NCBI GenBank assembly: GCA_945882675.1
Contig: CAMCWU010000003.1
Coordinates: 1-50,378, forward strand
Origin: Klebsiella pneumoniae
GTDB lineage: Bacteria > Myxococcota_A > UBA796 > GCA-2862545
Length of the DNA: 50,378 nucleotides
Reading direction: 5' to 3'
The notes beneath the pieces are model-generated. The model was given only the letters and a program-made list of their open reading frames with translations. It searched no databases and was not told where the DNA came from. Below are positions 24,769 through 34,337 of this stretch, piece by piece. Within the stretch, counting starts at the first letter, position 1. Each line of letters starts with the position of its first letter. The position numbers were made by a program, and so were the translations under genes.

Positions 24769-26035
24769 CGAGCTCGCGGGTCGCCTCCACCAGCACGCCC
24801 GCGCCGAGCACCGTGACCACCGCCGCGCTGGCGATAGGGATCCAGGCCGTCTTCTCCTCGGTGAGGCCCAGGCGGCCGAGCCAGTCGCGCGCCCGCACGA
24901 CGGCGACGCCCACGGCGACCAGCACCCCCGCGAGCCCCAGCGAGAACGCGCCGACGAGCGCGGCGCCGAAGACCTCGCGGTGCAGGCCGATCGCGGCCAG
25001 GAGCACCACGAGCGCCGACGGGCAGGGCACCATCCCCCACGTCGCCCCGAGGACGAGGAGGCCCCGAAGCGAGGGGTCGGGCGGCGGGTGCGCGTGGGCG
25101 TGCGGGCGCCGTGAAGACAACAGGAGCCAGCATCCGACGCCCGTGATCGCCGCCCCGGACACCAGCGCCATCCACGGGTAGAGCGCGCCGGCGTCGACCA
25201 CCCGGCTCACCCCGAGCGTCAGCGCGCCGACCGCGAGCACGCTCGAGAGGTGCGCGCCCGTCACCGCGACGCCGAGGAGCACGGCGTGGCCCACCGTCCC
25301 GCGCGACCCGACGAGCCAGGCGGCGACCGCCGTCTTTCCGTGACCCGGCGCGAGCGCGTGCGCAGCCCCCAGCCCGACCGCCGACAGCAGCGCGAGGAGC
25401 ACGAACCCCGGCGAGAGGTCGCCCGTGAGCAGCGCGGCGAGCGCGTCGGGCGCCCGGGTGCGCAGCGCCGTGAGCGTCGAGAGCGGGCCGGGTACGCCGA
25501 CGGTCGCCTCCACCCGCTCCAGCGCCAGCAGCTCGGGCGGCGCCGAGAACGGGAGCATGACGTCCGCGACGACCGCGCCCGGCGGGGTGGCGTCGCCGAC
25601 AGCCACGCCGTCCGCGACGATCCGCATCTCCCTCCAGCCGGGGCTCCCTGGGAACGATGTGTCCGACAGGGATATCCGCCCCGACGGGATTGGATCCGCC
25701 TCCAACGTGCACAGCATCAGCAGCGTCGGCAGGTCGCCGTCGCCCGGGGTCCGCGACCCGAAGCACCGGGTGATCCCGAGCTCGAGGAGCCGCCCGTCGA
25801 CGGTCAGCGAGAGACTCGGGAGGAGGCCCGTCATCCGCGTCGTCGCCCACGCGTCGAGATCGTCGCCCGTGACCTCGGCCGCGCTCGTGACCTCCGCGAA
25901 GTCCACGGTGTACCGCACGATCGTCGCGTCCGGCCGCACCACCAGGAGCGCCGAGCGGTTCGTGGAGAGCGCGCCCATCGGGTGGGCGTGAGCGGCCGAG
26001 CCGATCAGCAGCGCCGCGATCAGCAAGGGTCGCAT
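24746..26035 (-). CDS. NicO/RcnA-type nickel-cobalt transporter with N-terminal secreted domain
   Basis: The C-terminal half (about residues 190-429) is a NicO-family metal transporter of the inner membrane. The diagnostic GAAHALAPGHGKTAVAAWLVG is followed by a His-rich cytoplasmic loop (RRPHAHAHPPPD) and WGMVPCPSALVVLLAAIGLH. The N-terminal half has a signal peptide (MRPLLIAALLIGSAAHAHP) and a soluble periplasmic-type domain with few known relatives. NicO proteins move Ni or Co ions; direction, import or efflux, cannot be decided here. The ATG at 26035 is chosen over the long ORF start because of the signal peptide. It ends overlapping the zinc-ribbon gene. Confidence 0.88.
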   Translation of the reverse strand: MRPLLIAALLIGSAAHAHPMGALSTNRSALLVVRPDATIVRYTVDFAEVTSAAEVTGDDLDAWATTRMTGLLPSLSLTVDGRLLELGITRCFGSRTPGDGDLPTLLMLCTLEADPIPSGRISLSDTSFPGSPGWREMRIVADGVAVGDATPPGAVVADVMLPFSAPPELLALERVEATVGVPGPLSTLTALRTRAPDALAALLTGDLSPGFVLLALLSAVGLGAAHALAPGHGKTAVAAWLVGSRGTVGHAVLLGVAVTGAHLSSVLAVGALTLGVSRVVDAGALYPWMALVSGAAITGVGCWLLLSSRRPHAHAHPPPDPSLRGLLVLGATWGMVPCPSALVVLLAAIGLHREVFGAALVGAFSLGLAGVLVAVGVAVVRARDWLGRLGLTEEKTAWIPIASAAVVTVLGAGVLVEATRELVSCCRSW

Positions 26036-26114
26036 GGCCGAACGCTTATGCCGCCAGCCTCGGGCGGGCGCGTGGCGGGTTGTCGCGGGCGCCGGGAGGG
26101 CGTATCCTCCGAGC

Positions 26115-26936
26115 ATGTGGCTCCTCCTCGCCGCCTGCTCCGAACCCGTCGACAAAGAGCCGTCCATCGCCTGTAACGGCCACGCCGAGCTGTGCGACCG
26201 CCCGTTCGACGAGACCGCCCTCGCCTTCGCGCACAACGCCATGTCGAACGAGGACGACGGCTGGCTGTTCCCGAACCAGCACCACGGCCTGCAGCGCCAG
26301 CTCGACGACGGGATCCGTGGCTTCATGCTCGACACCCACGCCTGGGACGACGAGCACCCCGGCGTGTATCTGTGCCACGGCCTGTGCGAAATCGGCGCCA
26401 TCCCTGCCGAAGAGGCCTTCGGGATCCTCTCGTCCTTCCTGGACTCCCATCCGCATGACACGATCGCGCTGATCATCCAGCCGGGCGTCAGCGCGGAAGA
26501 GACGGAGGCCGCGGTGGCCGCGAGCGGGCTCCTCGATCACGCGCACGTGCAGGATCCGGGCGCTCCCTGGCCGACGATGGGCGAGCTGGGTGGCAGGGCC
26601 GTCATCTTCACGGAGGCCGACGGCGGCGCGTACCCCTGGTATATGGACGCCTACGCCCACTCGTGGGACACGAACTATGCGGCGAAGGAGGTCGCGGACT
26701 TCTCGTGCGACGTGCTCCGCGGGGACCCGGCGAACCCGCTGTACCTGGTCAACCACTTCCTCACGGACCCGCTCCCCCACGAGGACCTGGCCGCCGAAGC
26801 GAACCCGGCGTCCGTCCTGCGTCCGCGCATCGACCAGTGCGAGGCCGAGACGGGCGACTTCGTGAACTGGATCGCGGTCGACTTCTACGACGTCGGGGAC
26901 GTGCTCGCGGTCATCGACGAGCAGAACGGCTTCTGA
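26115..26936 (+). CDS. PI-PLC-like phosphodiesterase lipoprotein
   Basis: A 273-residue lipoprotein with a very short signal (MWLLLAAC lipobox). The body matches the TIM-barrel of phosphatidylinositol-specific phospholipase C X-domain proteins: FAHNAMSN (H40), LDDGIRGFMLDTHAW and VYLCHGLCEIG (H88). These histidines correspond to the two catalytic general acid/base residues. Bacterial members cleave lipid-linked phosphoinositols or act on other phosphodiesters; substrate is unknown. The ATG at 26115 gives the lipobox, while the ORF's 27-codon extension does not. It is divergent from the NicO gene. Confidence 0.85.
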   Translation: MWLLLAACSEPVDKEPSIACNGHAELCDRPFDETALAFAHNAMSNEDDGWLFPNQHHGLQRQLDDGIRGFMLDTHAWDDEHPGVYLCHGLCEIGAIPAEEAFGILSSFLDSHPHDTIALIIQPGVSAEETEAAVAASGLLDHAHVQDPGAPWPTMGELGGRAVIFTEADGGAYPWYMDAYAHSWDTNYAAKEVADFSCDVLRGDPANPLYLVNHFLTDPLPHEDLAAEANPASVLRPRIDQCEAETGDFVNWIAVDFYDVGDVLAVIDEQNGF

Positions 26937-26940
26937 GCCC

Positions 26941-27585
26941 TCAGTCGACGTCCAGGCCCGGCAACCCGCCCCAGACCTCCCGCTCGATCGGCGCGTCGTC
27001 TACCGGCACGACCATCCGCCCGCCGAGGACCCGCTGCGCCGCCCGCGTCATCGCCAGGCGCCAGGTCGGAAGCTCTTCGAGGCCCTGCCCTTCCAGGCGG
27101 TCGACCTCGATCATCCCCGCCTCCTCGGCCAGCCAGGTGTCGAAGCCCGGCGACCACAGCCGCACCGACGCCGGCTCCGCGATGTCGGCCGCGAGGACCG
27201 GGTACTCGCCGTGGACGTCCGTTGCGCCAAGGTACAGGAACCGCGCGCACGTCTCGCCGTGGCCGGGGAGCAGCGCGCACGGCTCGGGGAGGAGGGACCG
27301 CTGCAGGTCGCGGAACGGATCGCCCGCGCCGTCCCCGAACGCGCGTTCGACCAGCGCAGCGAGCCGTACCGGCGTGTCGCCGAGCGTGTGGAGCCAACCC
27401 TGGTCGTGCTCGAGCCAGCGCGCGAGGCTCGGCGGGATCGGCCGCGTGCCGAGCCACGGGACGACGGGCGCCCGCTCCGCCCCGAGGATGGGCCGAACGT
27501 CCGGGAGGAACGTGTCTCCAGCGCGCCAGGCGCGCAGCACGGCGTCGACGAGGGGGACGCCGCGGAGCGAGGGGCCGATGTGCAT
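26941..27585 (-). CDS. Hypothetical protein, possibly SUKH/SMI1-like
   Basis: A 214-residue soluble protein. The segment PPSLARWLEHDQGWLHTLGD and the later ARFLYLGATDVHGEYPVLAADI and VRLWSPGFDTWLAEEAGM resemble the strand order and the sFxxfL end of SUKH (SMI1/KNR4) domains. Such domains are often immunity proteins or regulators. The similarity is weak and by eye only. It follows the sulfatase-fold hydrolase by 12 bases and is probably in its operon. No toxin gene is adjacent. Confidence 0.5.
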   Translation of the reverse strand: MHIGPSLRGVPLVDAVLRAWRAGDTFLPDVRPILGAERAPVVPWLGTRPIPPSLARWLEHDQGWLHTLGDTPVRLAALVERAFGDGAGDPFRDLQRSLLPEPCALLPGHGETCARFLYLGATDVHGEYPVLAADIAEPASVRLWSPGFDTWLAEEAGMIEVDRLEGQGLEELPTWRLAMTRAAQRVLGGRMVVPVDDAPIEREVWGGLPGLDVD

Positions 27586-27597
27586 ACCCCTACTGTA

Positions 27598-28998
27598 TCA
27601 GGGCGCGGCCCCATCCACATAGCCGAGGGCCTCGAGGGCCTCGCGCGTCGCCGCGTCGTCGAGCGGGACGGTCGCGAGCGGGCGCGGATCGGCCGCCCAC
27701 GCCGCGAGCCCGAGGTCGAGCGCGCGCACCTCCGGGCGATCGCGGTCGCTGGTCCAGCGGTCGACCAGCTCAGAAGGATCGGCGTCCGAGCGGTACAGGT
27801 TGCGCTCGTCCGTCGCCGGATCCCACACCAGGCGCAGCGTGGACGTGCGGGCCGACTTGCGCCGCGGCGCGTTGACCCAGCCGGCTGCCGGGTCGTCGTA
27901 CGGCTTGGTGGCCTCGCTGAAGACGACGGTGCGACGAGGCTGATCCGCGCCGCGCAAGGTCGGGGCGAAGCTCGTACCCTCCACGCCGTCAGGGATCGGG
28001 ACACCGACCAGGTCGAGGATCGTCGGCAGCACGTCGATGTTGGAGCCGAGCCGGTCGACCTCGCCCGTGCCCACCCCGGGACCCGCTATGATCAGCGGGA
28101 TCCGCGTCGTCTCGTCGAACACGGTGTAGCCGTGGCCCCAGATCTCGCCGTGCTCGTCGTAGGCCTCGCCGTGGTCGGCGGTGACGGCGAGCAGCGCGCG
28201 GTCGAGGATCCCCCGGCGCTGCAGGCCGCCAAGGAGCCGGCCCACCTGGTGGTCCAGGAACCCGACGCCCGCAGCGTACCGATGCCGAAGCGCCCGCCCC
28301 TCGGCGTCCAGCGCCGGATCCCGCGCCGCCGCGAGCCGCCGCACCGCCCCGATGTGCACGAGCGACCCGGGCTCTCCCGCGGTCGAGGGTGGCAGCGACC
28401 CCAGGCGTTCGAGGTAGCCGGCCGGCGCGCGGTAGGGGGCGTGGGCGTCGTAGAGGTGCACGAACAGCAGGCGGGGCGTCCCGTCCCCCGGATCTTCGGC
28501 GTCCACCCAGCCGAGCGCGTCGTCCACTACGTCGGCGCCCGGGCGCGCCGGGCCCTCCGGCTCCGCCCACACGTCGAACCCCTGGGAGATCCCGGTCTTC
28601 GCCGCGAGCGGCGCGGACGCCGCGAAACCGGCGGTGCGCCACCCGGCCCCTCCCAGGATCTCGGCGAGCGTTCGAGCTTCCCCGGAGACGACGAACCCGT
28701 TCCGCGGCACCCCGTGGGTGTGCGGGTGCGTCCCCGTGAACAGCGACGCGTGGCTCGCCAGCGTGGTCGGGGCAGCCGCGAAGTGCGCGTCGAACCGCGC
28801 CGATCGCGCCGCCAGCGCGTCGAGGTGCGGCGTGGTCGCCCGGCCCCCGTACGCGCCCAGCACGTCCGCGCGGACCGTGTCGAGCGACACCACCACCACC
28901 CACGGCCCAGCCGGGACATCCCGCGTGGCGACCCCCGCCACGGCCAGGAGAGCCACCGCGCCCGCGCCCGCGAGCTGGCGCATCAGAGCGGTGCGCAC
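27598..28998 (-). CDS. Sulfatase-fold hydrolase, Thr at the catalytic position
   Basis: An alkaline phosphatase/sulfatase superfamily protein of 466 residues with a signal-like N-terminus. Metal ligands are visible: D40 (VVVSLDTVRAD), and TADHGEAYDEHG later, which fits the D-H pair. The nucleophile region reads APTTLASHASLFTGTHPHTHGV instead of the sulfatase C/S-x-P-x-R signature. Thr78 or Thr79 would be the nucleophile, as in phosphodiesterase or phosphoglycerol-transferase-like members. So hydrolysis or transfer of a phosphate ester is at least as likely as sulfate release. The GTG start has GGAGG five bases away. It is likely secreted. Confidence 0.85.
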   Translation of the reverse strand: MRTALMRQLAGAGAVALLAVAGVATRDVPAGPWVVVVSLDTVRADVLGAYGGRATTPHLDALAARSARFDAHFAAAPTTLASHASLFTGTHPHTHGVPRNGFVVSGEARTLAEILGGAGWRTAGFAASAPLAAKTGISQGFDVWAEPEGPARPGADVVDDALGWVDAEDPGDGTPRLLFVHLYDAHAPYRAPAGYLERLGSLPPSTAGEPGSLVHIGAVRRLAAARDPALDAEGRALRHRYAAGVGFLDHQVGRLLGGLQRRGILDRALLAVTADHGEAYDEHGEIWGHGYTVFDETTRIPLIIAGPGVGTGEVDRLGSNIDVLPTILDLVGVPIPDGVEGTSFAPTLRGADQPRRTVVFSEATKPYDDPAAGWVNAPRRKSARTSTLRLVWDPATDERNLYRSDADPSELVDRWTSDRDRPEVRALDLGLAAWAADPRPLATVPLDDAATREALEALGYVDGAAP

Positions 28999-29088
28999 GA
29001 GGACCTCCGGACGGAGCTCCTATCCGACCGGCGGGGTTCACGCTGCCGGCCGCGGCCGCCCGCGTTAGCGCAACCCGGGGAGGCGCAG

Positions 29089-29400
29089 GTGACGTCCACC
29101 GCCATCGAGTGGCTGTCGCTCGCGCCGGAGCTCTTCGCCGTGATGGTGGGGATCGGCCTCGCGCTCGCGTGGCGGGAGCACGACCCGCGCGCCGCCGGGC
29201 TGCTCATCGCGGGGCTCGTGATACAATCGGCGGCCCCCCTCGCGACTGCCGCGCTGCAGTCGTTCTGGATGATCGGGTCCCCGACGGGGGTCGGCGCCGT
29301 GCTGTTCGGCCTCCGGCTGGTCGGGGCGGTCGGGACCTTGCTCGGGATCGCGGCCGCGGCTGTCGGGCGTCCCGCCCGCGACCCGGAGGACGAGCCGTGA
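29089..29400 (+). CDS. Small membrane protein
   Basis: A 103-residue protein starting at GTG after GGGGAGGCGCAG (good Shine-Dalgarno). It has three hydrophobic segments (LFAVMVGIGLALAW, AGLLIAGLVIQSAAPLA, VGAVLFGLRLVGAVGTLLGI). No domain is recognised. Its stop overlaps the start of the next small membrane gene by four bases (GTGA). The larger ORF of the track ending at this stop is a shadow of the sulfatase gene. Confidence 0.65.
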   Translation: MTSTAIEWLSLAPELFAVMVGIGLALAWREHDPRAAGLLIAGLVIQSAAPLATAALQSFWMIGSPTGVGAVLFGLRLVGAVGTLLGIAAAAVGRPARDPEDEP

Positions 29401-29723
29401 TCTCCATGCTCCTTTCGATCGTGGGCGCGCTGCTCCCGTCCCTCGTGGCGAGCGCGGTCGCCGTCCTCACGGGGCTCTGGGTGCTGTCTCGCGGGTACCG
29501 CGGGCCGGGCATCGCGCTCGTACTGTGGGCGGTGATCCAGGCGTGCACCTCGTTCGCGATGCTGCTGCTGGTGTTCCTCGGATACCGGATTCCCGGGGGC
29601 TCCGCCCTGGCCATCCAGGCCGTCGCGGCGATCGCGCACGGCCTCTCGTCCACGCTGCTGGTGGCGCTCCTCGTGTACGCCGCGCTCGGCGACCGGATCA
29701 GTCCCAGCGAACGCCGTTCTTGA
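29397..29723 (+). CDS. Small membrane protein, coupled to the previous one
   Basis: A 108-residue protein with three or more hydrophobic segments (IVGALLPSLVASAVAVLTGLWVL, IALVLWAVIQACTSFAMLLLVFLGY). The start is taken as GTG at 29397, inside the GTGA overlap with the upstream gene; ATG at 29406 is the alternative. The two probably form one membrane complex. The end overlaps the convergent amidohydrolase gene by 26 bases. Confidence 0.65.
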   Translation: MISMLLSIVGALLPSLVASAVAVLTGLWVLSRGYRGPGIALVLWAVIQACTSFAMLLLVFLGYRIPGGSALAIQAVAAIAHGLSSTLLVALLVYAALGDRISPSERRS

Positions 29724-32700
29724 GCACGAACGCGATGTCGGTGCTCTCGTGGATGTCGCGCAGCGGATCGCCGTCGAGCACCACGAGATCCGCGAGCTTC
29801 CCGGGCTCGATCGAGCCGATCAGCGCGTCCAGGCCCAGATAGCGGGCGCCGTCGAGCGTGCCCGCGCGCAGCGCTTCGTGCGGGGTCATCCCCCCCGGCC
29901 CGCCGAGCCCCCAGAGCTCCCAGTGCACGCCGATCCCCTGGATCTGGCCGTGCGCCCCGAGCGTCACCGGCACGCCGAGCTCCTGGAGCGCCGCGGCGTC
30001 ACGTGCGACCACCTCGTGCCGCCAGTCGCCGTCCTGCGCGACGAGCGGGCGCCGCCACGCCTGCGCGTCGAGCTCGCGCCGCGGGAAATGCCGGAGCAAC
30101 CTTGCGTCGTTGATGGGCGTGCGATGCTGGTAGAACCAGTTCTCGCCCATGATCCCGCCATAGGACACGACCAGCGTGGGCGTGTAGAAGGTGCCGGCGG
30201 TCGCGGACGTGTGACTTCCGGCCCAGAACTGGCGGACATCCGCATGGATCGGCGCGGTCGGCAGCGCGTGCTCGACCGCCTGGTACCCGTCTGCCACCAT
30301 GCCGAGATCCTGCCACATGTCGCCGCCGCCCTCGGGGACGCACACGATGCCGAGCTCGTTGCACGCCTGGATGTACCACTGGCGCCGCGCGCGCTGGCTC
30401 TGCTGGTAGACCTTCACGGAGATGGCGCCGTAGCTCGCCATCCGGCGGACAGCGTCGAGTGCGTCGTCGCGGGTCGGCGTGTCCGTGGCGTCGTTCCCCG
30501 CCGCGCCGTACAGGATGTACCCGGTCGAGTACACGCGGGGACCGGCCATCAACCCCGCTTCCACGCGCTCGGCCTGCGTGAACACCTCGTCCGTCGACGC
30601 GGATGGGTCGTGGAGCGTGGTGACGCCGAAGTCCAGGTTCGACTGGTACTGCCACGGCTGCTCCGGGAGCACGTCGCCCGAGTCGTAGTGCAGGTGGGCG
30701 TGGACGTCCACGAAGCCCGGGATCACGGTCTTCCCGGTGCAGTCGATCACCTGCGCGCCGGCCGGGACCGGGCCTCCCACGCTGGTGATCCGGTCCCCCT
30801 CGATCACGATGGTCGTGTCGGTGAGGATCTCGTCGCCCTTCATCGTGACCGCGCGGACGTGCGTGAGCGCTATCGTCCCCGTCGGCTTCGCCCGCGGGAG
30901 CGAGATGTCGATGGGAGCGCGCGTCAGACCCGGCGGATCGGCCCGCGGATCCGGCTCGGCGTCGGGGTCCACGGCGAGCAGGCCCGCCACCGGCACCCGC
31001 GCGAGCTGGCCGGCCTCCACCCAGGTGATCTCCTTCGAGTCCGGCGTCCAACCAATCCAATCGCCGACCACGTGTGTGAGCCGGCGCGTCGGGAGCTGGC
31101 CGTCCGGGATGCGCGCGGGCGACGCGAACGGCGGCATGGCCGTGAGCCAGAGCTGGTGGGACCGCTTGTAGGCGACCCAGCGGAAGTCCGGCGAGATCGA
31201 CACCTCCTGGCTGCCCGGGAGCAGCAGGTGGTCGCGCGGGTCCGTGCCGTCGAGCTGGACGCTACGGAGCACCGTATCCCCCGGCATCCTCTGGTCGTCG
31301 CCGGCGCGCTCCTCCGCCCACCACACGCGGTCCCCGTGCAGGTGCAGGTGCGGCGCGCGGGTCGCCGAGCCCGGGTTCGGGATGGTCGTGACCACCGGGT
31401 CGAGCGCCCAGCGGTCGCCCTTCCCGCGGGTGAGCGTCACCACGTCGAAGGCGGCGACGGCCGCCAGCTCCACGGCGACGGTCCCGCCCACGCCCCGCAG
31501 CGCCACGATCCGGTCCCCGTCCTCGGACCAGGCGGGGTTCACGAGCTGGCCCTCCACCGGCAGCGTCGCTGTGCGCTTCCCGGCGGTGATCTTCAGCGAT
31601 CCCCCGGTCTCGTCGTCCCAGGACGTCCACGCGAGCTCTTTGCCGTCGGGCGACCACGCCGGCGCATAGCCCGTGCCGTCCCCGACCCGGCTCACGGCAC
31701 CCCAGGCGTCCCGCACATAGAGCTGGCCGAACGCCGAGACCGCCAGCCGCCCGTCCGCCGCCACCGTCGGCCACCGTAGGACGCGGGCCTGCACCGTGTC
31801 CGGGATCGCGGGCTTCGGACGAGGCACGTCGTGGAGCGTCCACTCGCCCCGCACCCGGAACGGGATCTCCGTCCGCGCGCCGTCCAGGCCGAGCCGCCAC
31901 AGCTTCCCCTGCGCCCACAGCACCACGTCGCCGTCGTCGGTCCAGTCCATCCGCGGATACGTGCCGTGCAGCGCGAAGCCCTCGAGCTCGTCCGGCGAGA
32001 GCCAATCGGCGAGCACCCGGCGCTTCCCGGTGACGAGATCCATGGCTTCGAGAAGGGTCTTCAGGCGATCGCGGGACACGAGGAGCAGGGTGCGACCATC
32101 CGGCGCGACCATCGGGTGGGACGCCGACCCGGGACCCCACGCCACCGTGGAGATCAGCCCGGTACGCCGATCGTACCGCTCCACATCCCACAGTCCGGCC
32201 ACGGGATCGTGGTTGTACTCGAACCGCCCATGGCGGCTGCTGAAGTAGACGTACCGCGGATCCGTCGCGTCGATCTCGCCGGCGTGCGGCCGCTCGTCCT
32301 TCGAAGTCAGGGGGATGCCCGCGCCACCATCGAGGTGGTACGCCCAGATCTCCGTCACCCCGATCGACCGCGTGTCGACCGTGCGCCGTCGCCCGAACAG
32401 GTAGGGGCCCGTCGGGTCCCACGCCGGGTCGGTGATCCGCGCCACCTCCTCGTGCGTGACCTGCTTCGCCCCCGTGCCGTCGGCGTTCATCACCCAGATC
32501 TGCTCGTTGCCGCCCTTGTCAGAGACGTACGCCAGCTTCGAGCCGTCCGGCGAGAACGCGGGCTCCGTGTCCCAGGCCGCGCCGCTCGTGAGCCGGGTCG
32601 CGTCGCCGCCGGAGAGCGGCACGGACCACAGGTCCCCCAGAACGTCGAAGACCACCCGATCGCCCCGTACGGTGACGGAGGACCAGGTGGCTTCGGTGAC

Positions 32701-32805
32701 GTCCACCCCGACCGCGTGGGTCGGGCCGTGTGCCGCGTCGACATCCCATTTCTCGGATTCGTCGGCTTCTTTCGCGAGTGCAATCACGCAGCAGAGAGCG
32801 AGCAT
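29698..32805 (-). CDS. Secreted amidohydrolase with N-terminal PD40/TolB-like propeller
   Basis: A 1035-residue exported protein (MLALCCVIALAKE signal). The first 630 residues have the WD40-like PD40 repeats known from TolB and DPP-like proteins: GGDATRLTSGAAWDTEPAFSPDGSKLAYVSD, VMNADGTGAKQVT, YAPAWSPDGKELAW. The last 385 residues are an amidohydrolase of the imidazolonepropionase-like type: ITSVGGPVPAGAQVIDCTGKTVIPGFVDVHAHLHYD near residue 700 gives the metal-binding HxH, and the end LGLDALIGSIEPGKLADLVVLDGDPL is diagnostic. This fusion is known in several bacterial phyla and is thought to hydrolyse peptide-like or cyclic amide substrates. GGGAG precedes the ATG. Confidence 0.92.
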   Translation of the reverse strand: MLALCCVIALAKEADESEKWDVDAAHGPTHAVGVDVTEATWSSVTVRGDRVVFDVLGDLWSVPLSGGDATRLTSGAAWDTEPAFSPDGSKLAYVSDKGGNEQIWVMNADGTGAKQVTHEEVARITDPAWDPTGPYLFGRRRTVDTRSIGVTEIWAYHLDGGAGIPLTSKDERPHAGEIDATDPRYVYFSSRHGRFEYNHDPVAGLWDVERYDRRTGLISTVAWGPGSASHPMVAPDGRTLLLVSRDRLKTLLEAMDLVTGKRRVLADWLSPDELEGFALHGTYPRMDWTDDGDVVLWAQGKLWRLGLDGARTEIPFRVRGEWTLHDVPRPKPAIPDTVQARVLRWPTVAADGRLAVSAFGQLYVRDAWGAVSRVGDGTGYAPAWSPDGKELAWTSWDDETGGSLKITAGKRTATLPVEGQLVNPAWSEDGDRIVALRGVGGTVAVELAAVAAFDVVTLTRGKGDRWALDPVVTTIPNPGSATRAPHLHLHGDRVWWAEERAGDDQRMPGDTVLRSVQLDGTDPRDHLLLPGSQEVSISPDFRWVAYKRSHQLWLTAMPPFASPARIPDGQLPTRRLTHVVGDWIGWTPDSKEITWVEAGQLARVPVAGLLAVDPDAEPDPRADPPGLTRAPIDISLPRAKPTGTIALTHVRAVTMKGDEILTDTTIVIEGDRITSVGGPVPAGAQVIDCTGKTVIPGFVDVHAHLHYDSGDVLPEQPWQYQSNLDFGVTTLHDPSASTDEVFTQAERVEAGLMAGPRVYSTGYILYGAAGNDATDTPTRDDALDAVRRMASYGAISVKVYQQSQRARRQWYIQACNELGIVCVPEGGGDMWQDLGMVADGYQAVEHALPTAPIHADVRQFWAGSHTSATAGTFYTPTLVVSYGGIMGENWFYQHRTPINDARLLRHFPRRELDAQAWRRPLVAQDGDWRHEVVARDAAALQELGVPVTLGAHGQIQGIGVHWELWGLGGPGGMTPHEALRAGTLDGARYLGLDALIGSIEPGKLADLVVLDGDPLRDIHESTDIAFVLKNGVRWD

Positions 32806-32836
32806 CGGGTCTCCCGGACCCGCCCTCTAACGCGAA

Positions 32837-34234
32837 CTACAGGTCGTGGACGTTCCGCGGGTGGTCGTCGCCGGCCCACGGGTCGCCGAGGAACGGGAAG
32901 ACGTCGAGGTAGGTCAGCCCGGTCGAGTCGACGCCGTCCGAGAGGGTCGCGCCGTTGATGAGCAGGCCCACCACGACCGACAGGCCGATGTCCATGACGT
33001 CGTCGCCGGGCAGGCGGCCGTTCGGGAAGCCGCTGGCGGGGTTCGTCAGGTCGAGGCGCAGGGCCTCGAACGCGGCGAACGACTTGGTCGGGTCGCTCGG
33101 GATCGGGCCGCCGAGCACGAAGCCCGGGAACTCGGTGCCGAAGGCCGGGCTGCCGGTGAGGAAGACCTGCACCAGGTCCTCACGGCAGCCGAGGCCGAAC
33201 CCTGCGCTGTAGCAACCCGGGTCCGGCACGCCGAGCACGGCGTTGAGGTACACCATCAGGATGGGGTCGAGGACGTAGCTGGCGAACTGGATGTCGTCCA
33301 CCGGCTTGGACGCGTTGAAGCGGTCCTTGTCCGCGATCGGGATGACGACTTCGTTGACGAGCGGCATGCCGAGGCGCGAGACCTGGACCCACTTGCCGGA
33401 GTGGATGTCGAGATCCTCACCCTCTTCGCTGCGCGTGAGGTTCTTCTGGCGGCTCACGGTCGCCCAGGCGGCGATGACCGCGTTGTCCGCGTCCGGATCC
33501 ATGCCATCGCTCGTCAGGAGCGAGGAGTCGACCTCGATCGCGATCGTGCTGACGTTGTGGCCGAGCAGGGTGTTGTGGTTCGCGCCGGGGTCGTTACCCG
33601 CGAGGTTCAGCAGGTCGAACGTGCGGGCGAGGTCGATGTAGAAGGGGTCCTGGCGGGGGCCGGCGAACGCCTTGAAGTCGCGGCCGCTCTTGCTGAAGAG
33701 CTTGATGTGGTCGACCGTGATCTGGCCGCCCGTCGGGTCGTACGGGTCGTAGCCCAGGCCCGGGTCGCTCTGCGTGCCGGGGTTCGCGGGCGCGGCGAGG
33801 CCGGCGTCCGTGGTGCCCTCGAGCAGCTTGAAGCGCTTGCCGGTGACGAGGTCGATCCGGGTCACGGCATAGGTCTGGATGATGTTCAGGTTCGACATCA
33901 CCGAGATGTCACCGACATTGTACAGGAAATCGCCCGGAAGCTGGTACTCCGTGCGGAACTCGAAGCGCATGACGACGTCGGCGACACCGTCGCCCTCGTT
34001 GTCGATATTGAAGTCGTAGGCCGCATCTTCGTCGAAGGTGTTGTAGTTCGGCCCGCCACCCGGGTTCGACTCGGGGTTCACGTTCATGATGAAGACGGTC
34101 TTCGTCGAGTCCTCGGGGGACACGAAAGCGTAGAAGTCCGTGAGGTCGGCCGACGGGTCCTGGGACATGGCCGGGGCCTCGCGATGCGACGACGCATTCG
34201 CCACGAGGCTGGAAAGGACGAGAGCGCTGAGCAT
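32837..34234 (-). CDS. DUF4331 family secreted protein
   Basis: A 465-residue exported protein with a signal sequence (MLSALVLSSLVANA) directly followed by SSHREAPAMSQDPSADLTDFYAF, the hallmark N-terminus of DUF4331. Other family features are VFIMNVNPESNPGGGPNY, a DFNIDNEGDGVADV calcium-loop-like segment and FNASKPVDDIQFASYVLDP. Function is unknown in all members; many are in gene sets for surface proteins. GGAGGAAAAC precedes the ATG at 34234, and the ORF's nine-codon extension is not needed. The upstream sequence is AT-rich for this window (GATTGCATTGATTATTGTG), where its promoter probably lies. Confidence 0.9.
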   Translation of the reverse strand: MLSALVLSSLVANASSHREAPAMSQDPSADLTDFYAFVSPEDSTKTVFIMNVNPESNPGGGPNYNTFDEDAAYDFNIDNEGDGVADVVMRFEFRTEYQLPGDFLYNVGDISVMSNLNIIQTYAVTRIDLVTGKRFKLLEGTTDAGLAAPANPGTQSDPGLGYDPYDPTGGQITVDHIKLFSKSGRDFKAFAGPRQDPFYIDLARTFDLLNLAGNDPGANHNTLLGHNVSTIAIEVDSSLLTSDGMDPDADNAVIAAWATVSRQKNLTRSEEGEDLDIHSGKWVQVSRLGMPLVNEVVIPIADKDRFNASKPVDDIQFASYVLDPILMVYLNAVLGVPDPGCYSAGFGLGCREDLVQVFLTGSPAFGTEFPGFVLGGPIPSDPTKSFAAFEALRLDLTNPASGFPNGRLPGDDVMDIGLSVVVGLLINGATLSDGVDSTGLTYLDVFPFLGDPWAGDDHPRNVHDL

Positions 34235-34337
34235 GTTTTCCTCCGCAGAAGGGTGCGACACCGGGGCCGCACATCTCCTTCGCGGGCCACGCCGAATCGG
34301 ATCACCGATTGCATTGATTATTGTGCACAGGGGACGG

